Assembly (NCBI GenBank): GCA_031423015.1
Contig: JANPER010000058.1
Location: 1 to 53,304 of the forward strand
DNA length: 53,304 bases
Direction of reading: 5' to 3'
Source: DATGPD01 sp031423015
Lineage (GTDB): Bacteria; Planctomycetota; UBA1135; UBA2386
The translations under genes and the position numbers were made by a program. Under the pieces are notes generated by a model that was given only the letters and a program-made list of their open reading frames with translations, searched no databases and was not told where the DNA came from. This document shows, piece by piece, positions 6,716 through 15,991 of this stretch (its first letter is position 1; each line of letters opens with the position of its first letter).

Positions 6716-8560
6716 TCAGTCGACAACCACGACCAACTCCCTCTCAGAAGCCGCATCCACTGGAGCGGGAACACTGACTAGCCTTCGGGTCCCATCATAG
6801 ATGCAGATCCGAACCGCTGCCAAACTACCTTGAGGCACCGGTAGCTCAAATCTCCGGTCCAATCCTACTTTAGTCACGCTCCACGGCATTCGCTCAACTC
6901 CGTCTATCCCCGTCGACTCCGCCCGCGCGGTCAACCCCTTCAGGTCGCGCTTGCTGGCGCTCTCGACCTGTACCGCGATGCGCTTCATCCGAGTCAGACG
7001 CACCGGCACGTTCACCTGCCCATCACCCCCGACTGCGGCACCGCTTCCGCCCCACCACGGGCCGAGAATCGCAACTCGGTAGGGGAGGCGCCTAGTAAGC
7101 CGCCTAATAATCCAGTCACTTCCATGCACCAACTGCCACCCTTCGTTGTATGCAGAATACCAGATTTGACAGTCCCGCCTTACCAAGGCGTCTAAACCGA
7201 TTTCCCGGACGTTCTCGATGTCGAGGGAGAGATCGCAAAGTTCCCCAAGTCTCAGCACTGGACTCGGCTCCTTAACAATCGATGCCTTCACGGTAGCGTA
7301 GCGACCCTTCCACAGGGTTGAGAATTCGTATTCGGCATCTATTAGTCCAGGGATCGTAAGTGACCCGAGTGCGTCGGTCCGTAGCGTTCCGCGACTTCGA
7401 TGCCTTAAACCGCCGTCGTCAGCGGTCTCGAAGGCCACCGGCGCGCCAGCAACCGGTTGGTCAGTTTCGTCACATACCACCAAGTTTACGTCATACGGTC
7501 CGGGAACCGCGTACTTCCACTGGATGTGGATGCTGTCGCGACCCTTCTTGGCTTCTACTTCATCTATCGCGACAACAGGCCCGCACTCGCCTTTGACGAC
7601 ATAGTGGCCTGGGGGAATGGAGACGGTAAACGCGCCACCCTCTTCCGGCGAACAGACGTAATAGGCATTGTTGGTGTGCGTTGAAGTCAGAAGCACGCGC
7701 TCCACTGAAACACCAGCAACCATCGCGCATGTCAACACCAGTCTGTTTCGCTCCACAGTGATGCCGCTTCGGAGCGCCTGCACGAATCCGCCTGCCGACT
7801 CGAAGTGGACGTGTCCCATGCAACCTGCGGCGCGCAGATCCTTGTCGCGAGACGATATTACTAGTGCGGCTGGCGTCAGTCGACTCAGTACCTGCAGGTC
7901 CGCAAAAATGAACTCGACGTTCGCAGAGTTACCACTGTGTTCCTCGGTGGCAGCGGCCAGCAGTTCCACAGCTCCCCCATGTGCCAACAACATTGGTAAC
8001 CACTTGGCAGTCTCGCTCAGCCCGGACACACTGATTCTACCGACAAACCGCTCCTGAGTCCGCGACGAGACGACTGGAATTGAGACGCCTTCCGCCAATT
8101 GAACCAGTCCATCAAAAGCGATGGACTTCTCGTCATCCACCACAACTCGCGCACATAGAGTTGGGAACTCCGCGCGGGCTATGTCGCAGGTAAAAAACCC
8201 ACTGGTTGCCAGTTTTACTTCGATTAGCTTCGGACGCGCTCCTTCTCTCGACTTGAATATGGTCAGTTTCCCTTTTGTCAAAGGGCCGTCTTTGTCGACG
8301 ACGTGACCACTGAAAGTCACAACCGAATCGCGTTCGCCTGCTGACCTCCCCTCAGCACTCTCGGAGGTTACCGGCGCGCGCACGGCGCCCGAACTGGCTA
8401 TCTCCGACTCCACGGCCCCGCTGACATCGGCAGGTCGACGCGTCTCATCATTGACGTCACTTGAGACGCCGCTTATGGGGGCGAGCGTCCGTCCATAAGA
8501 CAGGAGAACAACCGAAAGCAGGAGACACGCCAATAGGGCGCACGGCAGAATCTTCTTCAT
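6716..8560 (-). CDS. secreted protein with carboxypeptidase-regulatory-like domains, function unknown
   Basis: A 614-residue protein. A lysine-headed hydrophobic N-terminus (MKKILPCALLACLLLSVVLL) indicates export or membrane anchoring. Most of the rest looks like beta-sandwich modules; the clearest, around residues 365-440 (DVNLVVCDETDQPVAGAPVA, then SLTIPGLIDAEYEF), has the CarboxypepD_reg-like pattern common in planctomycete surface proteins. No catalytic motif seen. The start at 8560 has gagg a few bases upstream. GC is about 55% in the lines I counted, against about 66% in later chromosomal genes, so recent acquisition is possible. No neighbours suggest a pathway. Confidence 0.7.
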   Translation of the reverse strand: MKKILPCALLACLLLSVVLLSYGRTLAPISGVSSDVNDETRRPADVSGAVESEIASSGAVRAPVTSESAEGRSAGERDSVVTFSGHVVDKDGPLTKGKLTIFKSREGARPKLIEVKLATSGFFTCDIARAEFPTLCARVVVDDEKSIAFDGLVQLAEGVSIPVVSSRTQERFVGRISVSGLSETAKWLPMLLAHGGAVELLAAATEEHSGNSANVEFIFADLQVLSRLTPAALVISSRDKDLRAAGCMGHVHFESAGGFVQALRSGITVERNRLVLTCAMVAGVSVERVLLTSTHTNNAYYVCSPEEGGAFTVSIPPGHYVVKGECGPVVAIDEVEAKKGRDSIHIQWKYAVPGPYDVNLVVCDETDQPVAGAPVAFETADDGGLRHRSRGTLRTDALGSLTIPGLIDAEYEFSTLWKGRYATVKASIVKEPSPVLRLGELCDLSLDIENVREIGLDALVRRDCQIWYSAYNEGWQLVHGSDWIIRRLTRRLPYRVAILGPWWGGSGAAVGGDGQVNVPVRLTRMKRIAVQVESASKRDLKGLTARAESTGIDGVERMPWSVTKVGLDRRFELPVPQGSLAAVRICIYDGTRRLVSVPAPVDAASERELVVVVD

Positions 8561-8754
8561 CGCCTCATGAACTCATCGATTATGCCGTCAACTACAGTGC
8601 ATATGCGCACATGAAGTGCCCGGTAGATTCCCGCGGGGAGCAGGCCTCCGCCGGGCGCAGCGTACGCCATGGCCGCACCCAAAAGTCACAGCCAGGACAG
8701 CCTTCGGAACTTCGTGGCCGCCCTTGAGTTGGACTCACTCTAGGCAAGCTATTC

Positions 8755-9003
8755 TCATTGGCAGGCGCACGAAATGCCACCAATCCATATGCAGTGCGTG
8801 TCCTTGCCGCCGACTGGCAAACACGTGGAACTCAAGGCCGCACACGCAGAGATCTTCCATGCATCGGGTCCGAAGACCTCAGCTGCGGTGCAATTCGTGG
8901 CAGGGGGATCGCCAAGCATGCCGGGGACCGCTACCTCGGTTGAGGTTGCCGGCGCGGCAAACAGAAGCGTGACGAAGACCAAGGTGGGTACACGGAAGAC
9001 CAT
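8755..9003 (-). CDS. small secreted cysteine-containing protein, function unknown
   Basis: Start chosen at 9003 because it gives a clean signal peptide (MVFRVPTLVFVTLLFAAPAT); the longer frame from 9081 adds unrelated sequence. The mature part, about 60 residues, carries six cysteines (TNCTA, SACAA, STCLP, THCIW, SCAC) and ends in CACQ. Such spacing suggests a disulfide-stabilised exported peptide. I do not recognise a family. The ribosome binding site is weak, and the gene stands alone between the lower-GC secreted protein and the tRNA-fragment repeat. Confidence 0.5.
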   Translation of the reverse strand: MVFRVPTLVFVTLLFAAPATSTEVAVPGMLGDPPATNCTAAEVFGPDAWKISACAALSSTCLPVGGKDTHCIWIGGISCACQ

Positions 9004-9304
9004 GTTTGTTCTCGTGGTTTGAGCCAGGCCAGATGCCAAATCTTCGCCAATGGACACCCGCCAACCGCTTCGTCTGACCAAACCGCCGCAAGCCAGAGGA
9101 TGAGTTTTGGAGAGTATGGACCTCCTTCGGTCAGTGCTAGCACAATTCCGGATTTGTTGGGCTGACGGGTGAGGGGGCGGAAGTCACGTTAGCCACCCGC
9201 GCATCGATGGACGTACCCCGCTGGCGGGCCGGTCCGAAGCCATAGGCAAGCGCACGATGCGAACTCTTCGGCGTCGATCGGCGCATGCTGTCCCTCGAGT
9301 TTTG
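9004..9304. other. intergenic, nothing recognised
   Basis: Short open frames on both strands lack family sequence or start signals. No gene, repeat or hairpin supported here. Confidence 0.5.
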
Positions 9305-9357
9305 GTAACTCTCGTAGTAACTCTCGCCCGGGAAATCGCATCGATTTCGAGCAGATC
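9305..9357 (+). repeat. island-end repeat, left copy
   Basis: A block with two direct gtaactctcg units (about 9305 and 9318) followed by cccgggaaatcgcatcgatt and cgagcagatcg. It matches the block at 17071-17129 with scattered mismatches. Both copies sit about 105 bases before a tRNA-Gly 3' fragment in the same orientation, so they look like the conserved distal end of related integrative elements, possibly recombinase arm sites. Confidence 0.65.
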
Positions 9358-9461
9358 GCCGGCCGACAACTGCGAAGCCAGGTTCGCTGCATCATGCTCA
9401 GGGAGCATGACTTGTGGTGTTGCCGCTTCCGGACGGGACGCTGTCTGGCAGCCCGCCGACG

Positions 9462-9510
9462 CAGCTTCCCAAGCTGAATGTCGTCGGTTCGATCCCGATC
9501 ACCCGCTCCA
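9462..9510 (+). repeat. tRNA-Gly(CCC) 3' fragment, putative att site 1
   Basis: The sequence from cagcttcccaagctg through ggttcgatcccgatc to cacccgctcca reads as the anticodon arm (loop TTCCCAA, anticodon CCC), variable loop, T arm, acceptor strand and CCA of tRNA-Gly. No matching 5' acceptor (gcgggtg) lies upstream, so it is a fragment. The 3' ends of tRNA genes are the usual targets of tyrosine-recombinase elements. Confidence 0.75.
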
Positions 9511-9700
9511 TAATCCTTTTCTGGTCCTTGGCTTGTGCACAGCTCGGCGGCCAGGCTCGGCGGTCGAGAGTTACAATTGTCACCACGGGCTCGTCCGATC
9601 GCCTTGCTGCATCAAGCGTTGTGTTCCTCACCGTCAGCTTGCTGATCTGAGGCTGAGGCTCGCCCAAGACCAGGCTAGCCCGCGTCATCCTCGCCCATTC

Positions 9701-12700
9701 TCACCCACGCGTCTCATGGGTGTTCGTGCGTGGGAAGCTCCCCCACCGACTCGCCAGCACAGGCAGCACAAGCAGATTCAGCACGGTGCTCGTGACAAGT
9801 CCGCCGAGGATGACGAGGGCCATTGGGCCTTCGATTTCTCCGCCAGCTTCCGCGCCGCCACGGGCGAGTGGAAGCAGGCCGAGAGCGGTGACGAGAGCGG
9901 TCATCAGGATGGGGATCAGGCGTTCGCCAGCTCCGCGCAACGCGGTGGCGAGACTCCACTCGCAGCCTTCCGCGCGGACGAGATGCTCGAAGTGCGAGAT
10001 CATCATGATGCTGTTGCGCATCGAGATGCCGAAGAGCGTCACGAAGCCGATCAGCGAGCCGACCGAAAGCAGGCCGCCACCAGCAAAGACAGCGAGGACG
10101 CCGCCGACCAAGGCGAATGGCGCATTGGCGAGCACGAGCAAGAGATTGCGCCCGCTGCGGAACACGCTGGCGAGCAGGAGCACGATGCCAGCACCGGCGA
10201 GCAGTGAGTGCACCAGCAGTTCCCGCTGCGCACTGCGCCGCACCTCGGCGCTGCCGCCGTAGACGGGATAGATGCCTGGCGGAAGGTTCACCTCGCGGGC
10301 GATCCGCGCTTTCAGCTCGGCGAGGAATCCTGAGGCGTCGCGTTCGGCGACGTTACAAGTCACTTGCTGCCGGCGTTGCCCGCCTTCATGGACGATGACG
10401 CTGCGGGTGTCCGTGAGAAAGATCTCCGCAACCTCACGCAGTGGCACACGCAGCCCGGCGGGGCTCGTGAGTTGGAGGGCGCCAAGACCTTCCGGGTCGC
10501 GGCGCGCAGCAGCGGGCAGGAGCACGGTCACGTCGGTCACGCGGCTGCCGTCGAAGACTTGCCCGACTTCCGCTCCCTGAAACGCGACTTCGACCGCTTC
10601 AAGGACTTCCACGGGCGTGAAGCCGAGCGCGGCCGCACGCTCGTGGCGCAAGCGCGCTACCAACTCGGGTGCGCCGCCGGGATTCTCCACCGCCACATCG
10701 GCAGAGCCAGGCACGGCTGCCATCACGCGCCGCACGTCTTCCGCGGCGCGGTCGAGGGCGTCGAGGTCCTCACCTCTCAGGTTCACCACGATCTCCGCGG
10801 TAGCACCGCTCAGCGTCTCTTCCATGCGCTCGACGAGGAAGGGCATCACCTTGAAAGTCAGCCCCGGAAACTGGAGCAGCGGCTTGCGGATTTCACCCAT
10901 GAACATCTCGGCCTCCTCGCCACCCATCGGAGCCAGTTCGACGTGCAGTTCGCTGTAATTCGGCCCCCACGTGTCTTCGCCGAGTTCTGCGCGGCCGGCC
11001 TGTTGCGCGACAGAGACAATCCGTTCGTCCTTCAAGAGTTCGGCGGTCACGCGCTTGCCCATCTCCAACGAATGCGCAAGCGAACTGCCCGGTGTGGCCG
11101 CCATGTGGACCACGAGATGGCCCTCGCGGAACTCGGGCAAGAACTCGCCGCCGAAGAACGGAATCGTCGCCGCCGATGCCACGACGAGCAGCGCCACGAG
11201 CGCGATGGCCAGACGAGGGACGCTGCCCACCGCCTCCAACGCGCGGCGGTGCAGCGCCCGCAGAGCACCTAGATAGCGTGGCTCGGTGTGTGGATTCGCG
11301 CGACCGAGCAGCACGAGACAGAGCGCAGGCGTAACGGTGAGCGCCACCACGAGTGACGCGAGAGTGGCGAGGAGAAAGCTGACCGCGATCGGTGCAAAGA
11401 GACGCCCCCCAACCCCACCCATCGTGAGCACCGGCAAGAAGACGAGCGCGACGATGAAGGTGGCATAGACCACGGCACTGCGGACTTCGAGCGACGCCTC
11501 AAGTACTACGCGCCATGCGGGCCGTGGTTCTGCGAGCACAAGGTTCTCGCGCAGTCGGCGGAGGATATTCTCCACGTCGATGATGGCGTCGTCTACGACA
11601 ACGCCAATGGCAATGGCGAAGCCACCGAGGGTGATGGTGTTGAGCGAAACACCAAAGCGATCGAGCACAATGACGGCTGCAAGGAGCGAGAGCGGGATGC
11701 TGACGAACGAGATGAGCGCCGTGCGCAGGTCCAGCAGGAAGAGGAACAGCACCACGACCACGAGCGCGCCGCCGAGGAGAAGCGAGAAGTTCACATGGCG
11801 CAACGAGCGCTCGATGAATGTGGCGGGGCGAAACAGGCGCGGGTGGAGGGTCACCTCTTGCTCGCCGAATAGGGCACCCAGCTCCCGCAACGCGGACTCC
11901 ACGCCTTCGGTGACTTCGAGTGTGTTCGCGCCAAACGCGCTGTGGATCGCGAAGATGACGCCATCGCGTCCACCGATCTGGGCGTCGCCGACTTTCGGCT
12001 CAGGCCCCGTACGCACTTCCGCCACGTCACGCAGGCGCAGGGCGAGACCATCGTGCCACGCCACCACGGTCGCGCCGAGCTGCTCCGGTGTGAGGGCTTG
12101 TCCCTCGGTGCGGAGGACGACGCGCTGATTGGCGTTCTCGATGAAACCCGCGCCACGCACCGCTGTGGACTCACGAGCGGCGGCGAGCACGTCGTCGAGT
12201 GCCAGCCCGAGCGCACGCAGCTTCTCAACGTGGGGCTCGACTTGAAGCTGGCGGACTTCCCCGCCGAAGACATCCACCTTGGCCACCCCCGGTACTGCGA
12301 GCAGCCGCCGGCGGAGCGTCCAATCGGCAATGGCGCGCAGCTCCATCGGGGTGCGTTTCTCAGACGTGAGCCCGGCCACGAGCACGAGACTAGTGCTCGA
12401 GATGAGCGGCCCCATCCTCGGTGCGCGCACGCCAGCCGGAAGCTGGCTTGCGCCCTCGGCGAGCCGTTCGCTCACGAACTGGCGCACCCGGAGGATGTCT
12501 GCCTCATCCGCGAACGAAGTGGTGATGGCGCTGAGCCCCTGGGTGCTCGCGCTGCGGAGCGTGTCGAGCTGCGGCGTGCCGCTGAGTGCGGCTTCGAGGG
12601 GGCGCGTAACCAGCACCTCGACCTGCTCGGCAGAAAGCCCGGGCGCTTCCGTCTGGATGATGACCATCGGAGGCGCGAACTCCGGGAACACGTCGAGCTT

Positions 12701-12802
12701 CGTGCGCAAGGCGACGAAGACCCCATACCCCGTGACGATCAGCGCAAGCGCGATGACGACACCACGCAGGCGCAACGAGGCGGATATGAGCCAGTGCAGC
12801 AT
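9701..12802 (-). CDS. heavy-metal RND efflux pump, inner-membrane subunit (CusA/CzcA-like)
   Basis: Proton-driven transporter moving metal cations from periplasm or cytoplasm to the outer-membrane channel. At 1033 residues it has the family's usual length. It shows the first transmembrane helix (LRGVVIALALIVTGYGVFVA), the porter domain, the central transmembrane block with GVVVDDAIIDVENILRRLRE (the TM4 region that carries proton-relay acids in HME-type pumps), and a second block ending MTALVTALGLLPLARGG. Last gene of the leftward cusC-cusB-cusA operon, six bases after cusB. Metal specificity (Cu/Ag or Zn/Co/Cd) cannot be set from sequence alone. Confidence 0.9.
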   Translation of the reverse strand: MLHWLISASLRLRGVVIALALIVTGYGVFVALRTKLDVFPEFAPPMVIIQTEAPGLSAEQVEVLVTRPLEAALSGTPQLDTLRSASTQGLSAITTSFADEADILRVRQFVSERLAEGASQLPAGVRAPRMGPLISSTSLVLVAGLTSEKRTPMELRAIADWTLRRRLLAVPGVAKVDVFGGEVRQLQVEPHVEKLRALGLALDDVLAAARESTAVRGAGFIENANQRVVLRTEGQALTPEQLGATVVAWHDGLALRLRDVAEVRTGPEPKVGDAQIGGRDGVIFAIHSAFGANTLEVTEGVESALRELGALFGEQEVTLHPRLFRPATFIERSLRHVNFSLLLGGALVVVVLFLFLLDLRTALISFVSIPLSLLAAVIVLDRFGVSLNTITLGGFAIAIGVVVDDAIIDVENILRRLRENLVLAEPRPAWRVVLEASLEVRSAVVYATFIVALVFLPVLTMGGVGGRLFAPIAVSFLLATLASLVVALTVTPALCLVLLGRANPHTEPRYLGALRALHRRALEAVGSVPRLAIALVALLVVASAATIPFFGGEFLPEFREGHLVVHMAATPGSSLAHSLEMGKRVTAELLKDERIVSVAQQAGRAELGEDTWGPNYSELHVELAPMGGEEAEMFMGEIRKPLLQFPGLTFKVMPFLVERMEETLSGATAEIVVNLRGEDLDALDRAAEDVRRVMAAVPGSADVAVENPGGAPELVARLRHERAAALGFTPVEVLEAVEVAFQGAEVGQVFDGSRVTDVTVLLPAAARRDPEGLGALQLTSPAGLRVPLREVAEIFLTDTRSVIVHEGGQRRQQVTCNVAERDASGFLAELKARIAREVNLPPGIYPVYGGSAEVRRSAQRELLVHSLLAGAGIVLLLASVFRSGRNLLLVLANAPFALVGGVLAVFAGGGLLSVGSLIGFVTLFGISMRNSIMMISHFEHLVRAEGCEWSLATALRGAGERLIPILMTALVTALGLLPLARGGAEAGGEIEGPMALVILGGLVTSTVLNLLVLPVLASRWGSFPRTNTHETRG

Positions 12803-12808
12803 CGGGCG

Positions 12809-13810
12809 TCAGCCTTTCATCTGGATGCCGCCCTTCAGCTCCTCCGAGAGCAGCGATTGCGCGCCGGCGACTACGACCGGCATGCCGATGTCCTCGGCGA
12901 CGAGCCATCCATCAGCGTGCCCGCGGTCGAGCGCCACCTCGCGGCGGGCGAACGTCTCCCCATCCTTCTTCACATAGATCCAGGCGAGCCCTCCGTGCCG
13001 CACCACCGCACTGCGCGGCACGAGCCAGCCTGCGCTCTCTTTGCCCGGGCGCACCAGCCGCGCGATCATCATCGTTCCGGGCACGAGCTGCTCCGCGCGT
13101 GCCCCGACGAGGTAGAGGAGGCACTGGCCGGCAAGCCGATTCTCCGACATGGGCGCGGGGCCAATCAATTGCCCGGCGGCGTTGAAGCCGTCGAGCCGTT
13201 CGAGCACGGCGTTCTCCGGTGGGGTGTCGAGCCGATCGGTTGCCAGCAACTCCACACGCGCGATGGCTTGCTCCCGGCGCAGAAGCGCCTCCGCGAGCGT
13301 GGCGAGGTCGGCGCGTGCGCTGAGCGCTGAGCCCCACACAGCGACGACTTTCGCCCGCGCCACGCTGTGGGCGATTTCGTCCCTCTGCATTGCTGCCATC
13401 GCCCCCTCGACCGCGCTGACCGAGGCATTCTGACCCTGTTCGGCGAGCATCCGCTTGCGCTCGTAGTCCGACCGAGTCGCTGTGAGCGCCGCTTCGGCGG
13501 CTCGGATCTCGCCTAGCTGCGCAGAAAGGAGCGTCCCGTCGAGCATGCGCGCGCTGGCAGTCACTTCATCCGCTACGCTCGCCTTGCTCAGCGCAGCGCT
13601 TCGCAAGCCGAGCCGGTGCTGTGTCTCCACATCGAGCCGAACCACTGCACCAGCAGCCGTTACGGTGACACGCGATGGCGCGACGACCGGCGCCTCAGTG
13701 GTCGATTCCACGTCGCGCTCTTCATGGAGGATGAAATAGGAGTAAATCAGGCCCCCGGCGGCTGCGGCGAACACCAGCAGGAAGAGCAGACTGCGGAGCG
13801 GTTTCTTCAT
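12809..13810 (-). CDS. RND efflux periplasmic adaptor subunit (CusB/CzcB-like)
   Basis: Membrane-fusion protein joining the RND pump to the outer-membrane factor. 333 residues: one N-terminal membrane segment (SLLFLLVFAAAAGGLIYSYF), then a barrel-sandwich and alpha-hairpin region (TATRSDYERKRMLAEQGQNA) and a C-terminal domain with IARLVRPGKESAGWLVPRSA and VVVAGAQSLLSEELKGGIQM. The start overlaps the cusC stop as ATGA, so translation is coupled. The alpha-hairpin seems short compared with CusB. The N-terminus lacks the Met/His clusters that would favour copper or silver. Confidence 0.88.
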   Translation of the reverse strand: MKKPLRSLLFLLVFAAAAGGLIYSYFILHEERDVESTTEAPVVAPSRVTVTAAGAVVRLDVETQHRLGLRSAALSKASVADEVTASARMLDGTLLSAQLGEIRAAEAALTATRSDYERKRMLAEQGQNASVSAVEGAMAAMQRDEIAHSVARAKVVAVWGSALSARADLATLAEALLRREQAIARVELLATDRLDTPPENAVLERLDGFNAAGQLIGPAPMSENRLAGQCLLYLVGARAEQLVPGTMMIARLVRPGKESAGWLVPRSAVVRHGGLAWIYVKKDGETFARREVALDRGHADGWLVAEDIGMPVVVAGAQSLLSEELKGGIQMKG

Positions 13811-15192
13811 GGCGCTTCGCCACGTGGGTCGATGGTGAAATCGAGTTCGAGCGGCCGCTGTGTGGCGGCTTCGAGTTCGGCGAACGCTTGCGCGGCCCGC
13901 ACTGTGGCGTCCCAGCGAAGCAACTCGGCGCCGGCGAGTTCACCCTCGGCGATGAGCACATCGAGCCGCTCCCCGGCACCAGCCGAAAGATTGGCGGCGG
14001 CGAGTTCCACCTGTCGCTTCTGCTCGTCGACAAGCTCTCCAAGCGTGGTGAGGCGCTGCTTGGCACCTTGCCATTTCGCCTCAGCCTGCTCAACTTCGCC
14101 GGCGATGTTCGCCTGCAACGCGAGCACGCGCGTTGCGGCTTCGCGACGTTTGGCCTCAGCTTCGGCGATGGGGCCTTGGTTGCGGTTGAAGAGCGGCAGC
14201 TCGACGGAGAACCCGAGCGTCCACTTGTTCTCGCCCTGGTCGAACTCGTAGCCGGGACCAAGATGCACATCGGGAAACTGCCTCGCCACTTCCAGCCGCA
14301 GCACCACCTGCACTGCCTCGTAGTCGACAAGCGCGGCGAGCAAGTCGGCACGGGAAGTGAGCGCGCGGTTTCTCGCCTCCCGTGTTGCGAGAGCCTCCGC
14401 GCCGACGATGTCCACTGTCGCCGCCAGTGCCGCCGGAAGCGCGCGTACCGGCAAGCCGAGCGCTGTAGCCACGCGCGCCCGGCTCTCCTCCGCGAGCACG
14501 CGTGCGTCTTCACGCTCTTTCTTCAGACGCGCCAGCGCAGTGCGCGGAGCAGAGAGTTCGCGGCCGGCAATCGCTCCGGCGACGAGCTTCTGCTGCATCG
14601 CGGCCAAGCCCTCCTCCTGCTTCGCCATCTGGCGCGTGATCAGACGTGTGCGCTCGGTGGCGTCTGCGAGTTCGAGCAGCGCCTTGCGCAGGTTTTCGCG
14701 CACCGTCCAAGCCGCGTCTGTGAGCCGCAGTCGCGCCGCTTCAGTGCGGTGCCGGGCAGCGATGATCCGCAGGCCGCGCTTGTCAACGGTCTCGATGGGC
14801 AGAACGAGATCAAGAGCCACGATCCACGGCGACAAGCCAGCGCTGCTCGTATTCAGCGAGGGCGAGAGACCGAGGGTCGGATTCGGCCGCGCCCCAGCGG
14901 TGATCTCCGCCGCACGCGCCGCGTCGAGTTCCGCGCGGGCCACGTCGAGACTGGGGTGAAAGTAGTAAGCCACCAGCGCCAGCACCTCGAAATCCCATGC
15001 GCCTTCATCGGGTGGTCGCTCGCCGTGCTCGTGCAGAAACGCGTGCAACTCCGGCGCATCGAGCGAGCGACGCTCGAAGGCGCTCGCGCTGTTGGCGAGA
15101 TGAAGTTCTTGCGGAGTGAACTGGACGCATGCTGGCAACAGCGCCGCGATGGCCAGCAGCACCACGGGCATGTTCCGTTGCAGTAGGGTCAT
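13807..15192 (-). CDS. outer-membrane efflux lipoprotein (TolC/CusC-like)
   Basis: Outer-membrane channel of the efflux complex. From the ATG at 15192 (a GTG lies one codon earlier), the N-terminus is a lipoprotein signal with lipobox LLPAC (Cys at residue 22). The body has the duplicated alpha-helical hairpins of the OEP family, for example FHPSLDVARAELDAARAAE and GFSVELPLFNRNQGPIAEAE. First gene of the leftward operon and divergent from the response regulator 118 bases away, so its promoter is probably controlled by that regulator. Confidence 0.88.
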   Translation of the reverse strand: MTLLQRNMPVVLLAIAALLPACVQFTPQELHLANSASAFERRSLDAPELHAFLHEHGERPPDEGAWDFEVLALVAYYFHPSLDVARAELDAARAAEITAGARPNPTLGLSPSLNTSSAGLSPWIVALDLVLPIETVDKRGLRIIAARHRTEAARLRLTDAAWTVRENLRKALLELADATERTRLITRQMAKQEEGLAAMQQKLVAGAIAGRELSAPRTALARLKKEREDARVLAEESRARVATALGLPVRALPAALAATVDIVGAEALATREARNRALTSRADLLAALVDYEAVQVVLRLEVARQFPDVHLGPGYEFDQGENKWTLGFSVELPLFNRNQGPIAEAEAKRREAATRVLALQANIAGEVEQAEAKWQGAKQRLTTLGELVDEQKRQVELAAANLSAGAGERLDVLIAEGELAGAELLRWDATVRAAQAFAELEAATQRPLELDFTIDPRGEAP

Positions 15193-15310
15193 CACGTTGC
15201 AGCTACGCTACGATCGCGACGCCACGGAAAGTCCTTACACCCGTGTCAGGAATGCCTCCGCGGGCTGCCTCGGATTGACGAAAGCCCACCGGACCCGCAG
15301 CATCGCGCTG
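15193..15310. promoter_or_regulatory. divergent promoter region of efflux operon and two-component genes
   Basis: 118 bases between the leftward cusC start and the rightward response-regulator start. Both promoters must lie here. No clear -35/-10 pair or palindromic box stands out. Position alone makes it the expected target of the adjacent OmpR-type regulator. Confidence 0.5.
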
Positions 15311-15991
15311 ATGCGGGTGCTCGTCGTCGAAGACCAAGTCAAGATCGCCCGTGCGCTGCAAAAGGCGCTCGCGCGGGCCGGCGCTGAAGTCATCGTCGCC
15401 GCCGATGGCGAAGCCGGCTTGCAACTCGCGCTCAACGAGGCGTTCGACGCGCTCGTGCTCGACATCATGCTTCCGCGCCGCGACGGCCTGGAGGTGCTTC
15501 GCGAACTGCGCGCGCAGCATCGCACCACGCCCGTGCTTCTCCTCTCCGCCCGTGGCGAAGTGGGCGACCGCATCCACGGGCTTGATCTCGGCGCGGACGA
15601 CTATCTGCCGAAGCCTTTCGTGCTCGCCGAAGTTGTCGCCCGCGTGCGGGCTCTTGCCCGTCGCGGCGTTCCGCTCGACGCAACGATGCTCAAGGTTGCC
15701 GACCTTTCTCTCGACCTGCTTCGACGCCAGGCTCGGCGCGGCGACAGGCTCCTGGAACTCAGCCCACGCGAGTTGCGACTCCTCGAATACCTCGTTCGCG
15801 CGCATGCCCGCACATGCACGCCCGACGAGTTGCACGAGCACGTTTGGGACTACCGCCCAGGCTATGACCCAGGCTCGAACGTCGTGCAGGTCGCCATCAT
15901 GCGGCTGCGCGAGAAGGTGGACGCGCCCTTTTCGCCCAAGCTGATCCACACTGTTTTCGCCGAAGGCTACGCCTTGCGCGCCGAGCCATGA
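15311..15991 (+). CDS. OmpR-family response regulator
   Basis: 226 residues. Receiver domain with acidic pocket VVEDQ at the N-terminus, phospho-acceptor Asp51 (LVLDIMLPRRDG), LLLSAR and Lys101 (YLPKPF). The C-terminal winged helix contains LELSPRELRLLEYLVRAHA and VVQVAIMRLREKV. The start at 15311 (MRVLVVED) is chosen because it begins exactly at the receiver fold; the longer frame is non-homologous. The stop overlaps the kinase start as ATGA. Closest in type to CusR/CopR regulators of metal efflux. Confidence 0.9.
   Translation: MRVLVVEDQVKIARALQKALARAGAEVIVAADGEAGLQLALNEAFDALVLDIMLPRRDGLEVLRELRAQHRTTPVLLLSARGEVGDRIHGLDLGADDYLPKPFVLAEVVARVRALARRGVPLDATMLKVADLSLDLLRRQARRGDRLLELSPRELRLLEYLVRAHARTCTPDELHEHVWDYRPGYDPGSNVVQVAIMRLREKVDAPFSPKLIHTVFAEGYALRAEP

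Noticed and set aside
9398..9688. Leftward open frame containing ERVIGIEPTTFSLGS
   Set aside because: This peptide is the antisense translation of the tRNA-Gly 3' end, a well-known spurious product; the frame at 17199-17471 has the same origin.
11942..13330. 462-residue rightward open frame over the RND genes
   Set aside because: Antisense shadow of cusA/cusB with no recognisable domain.
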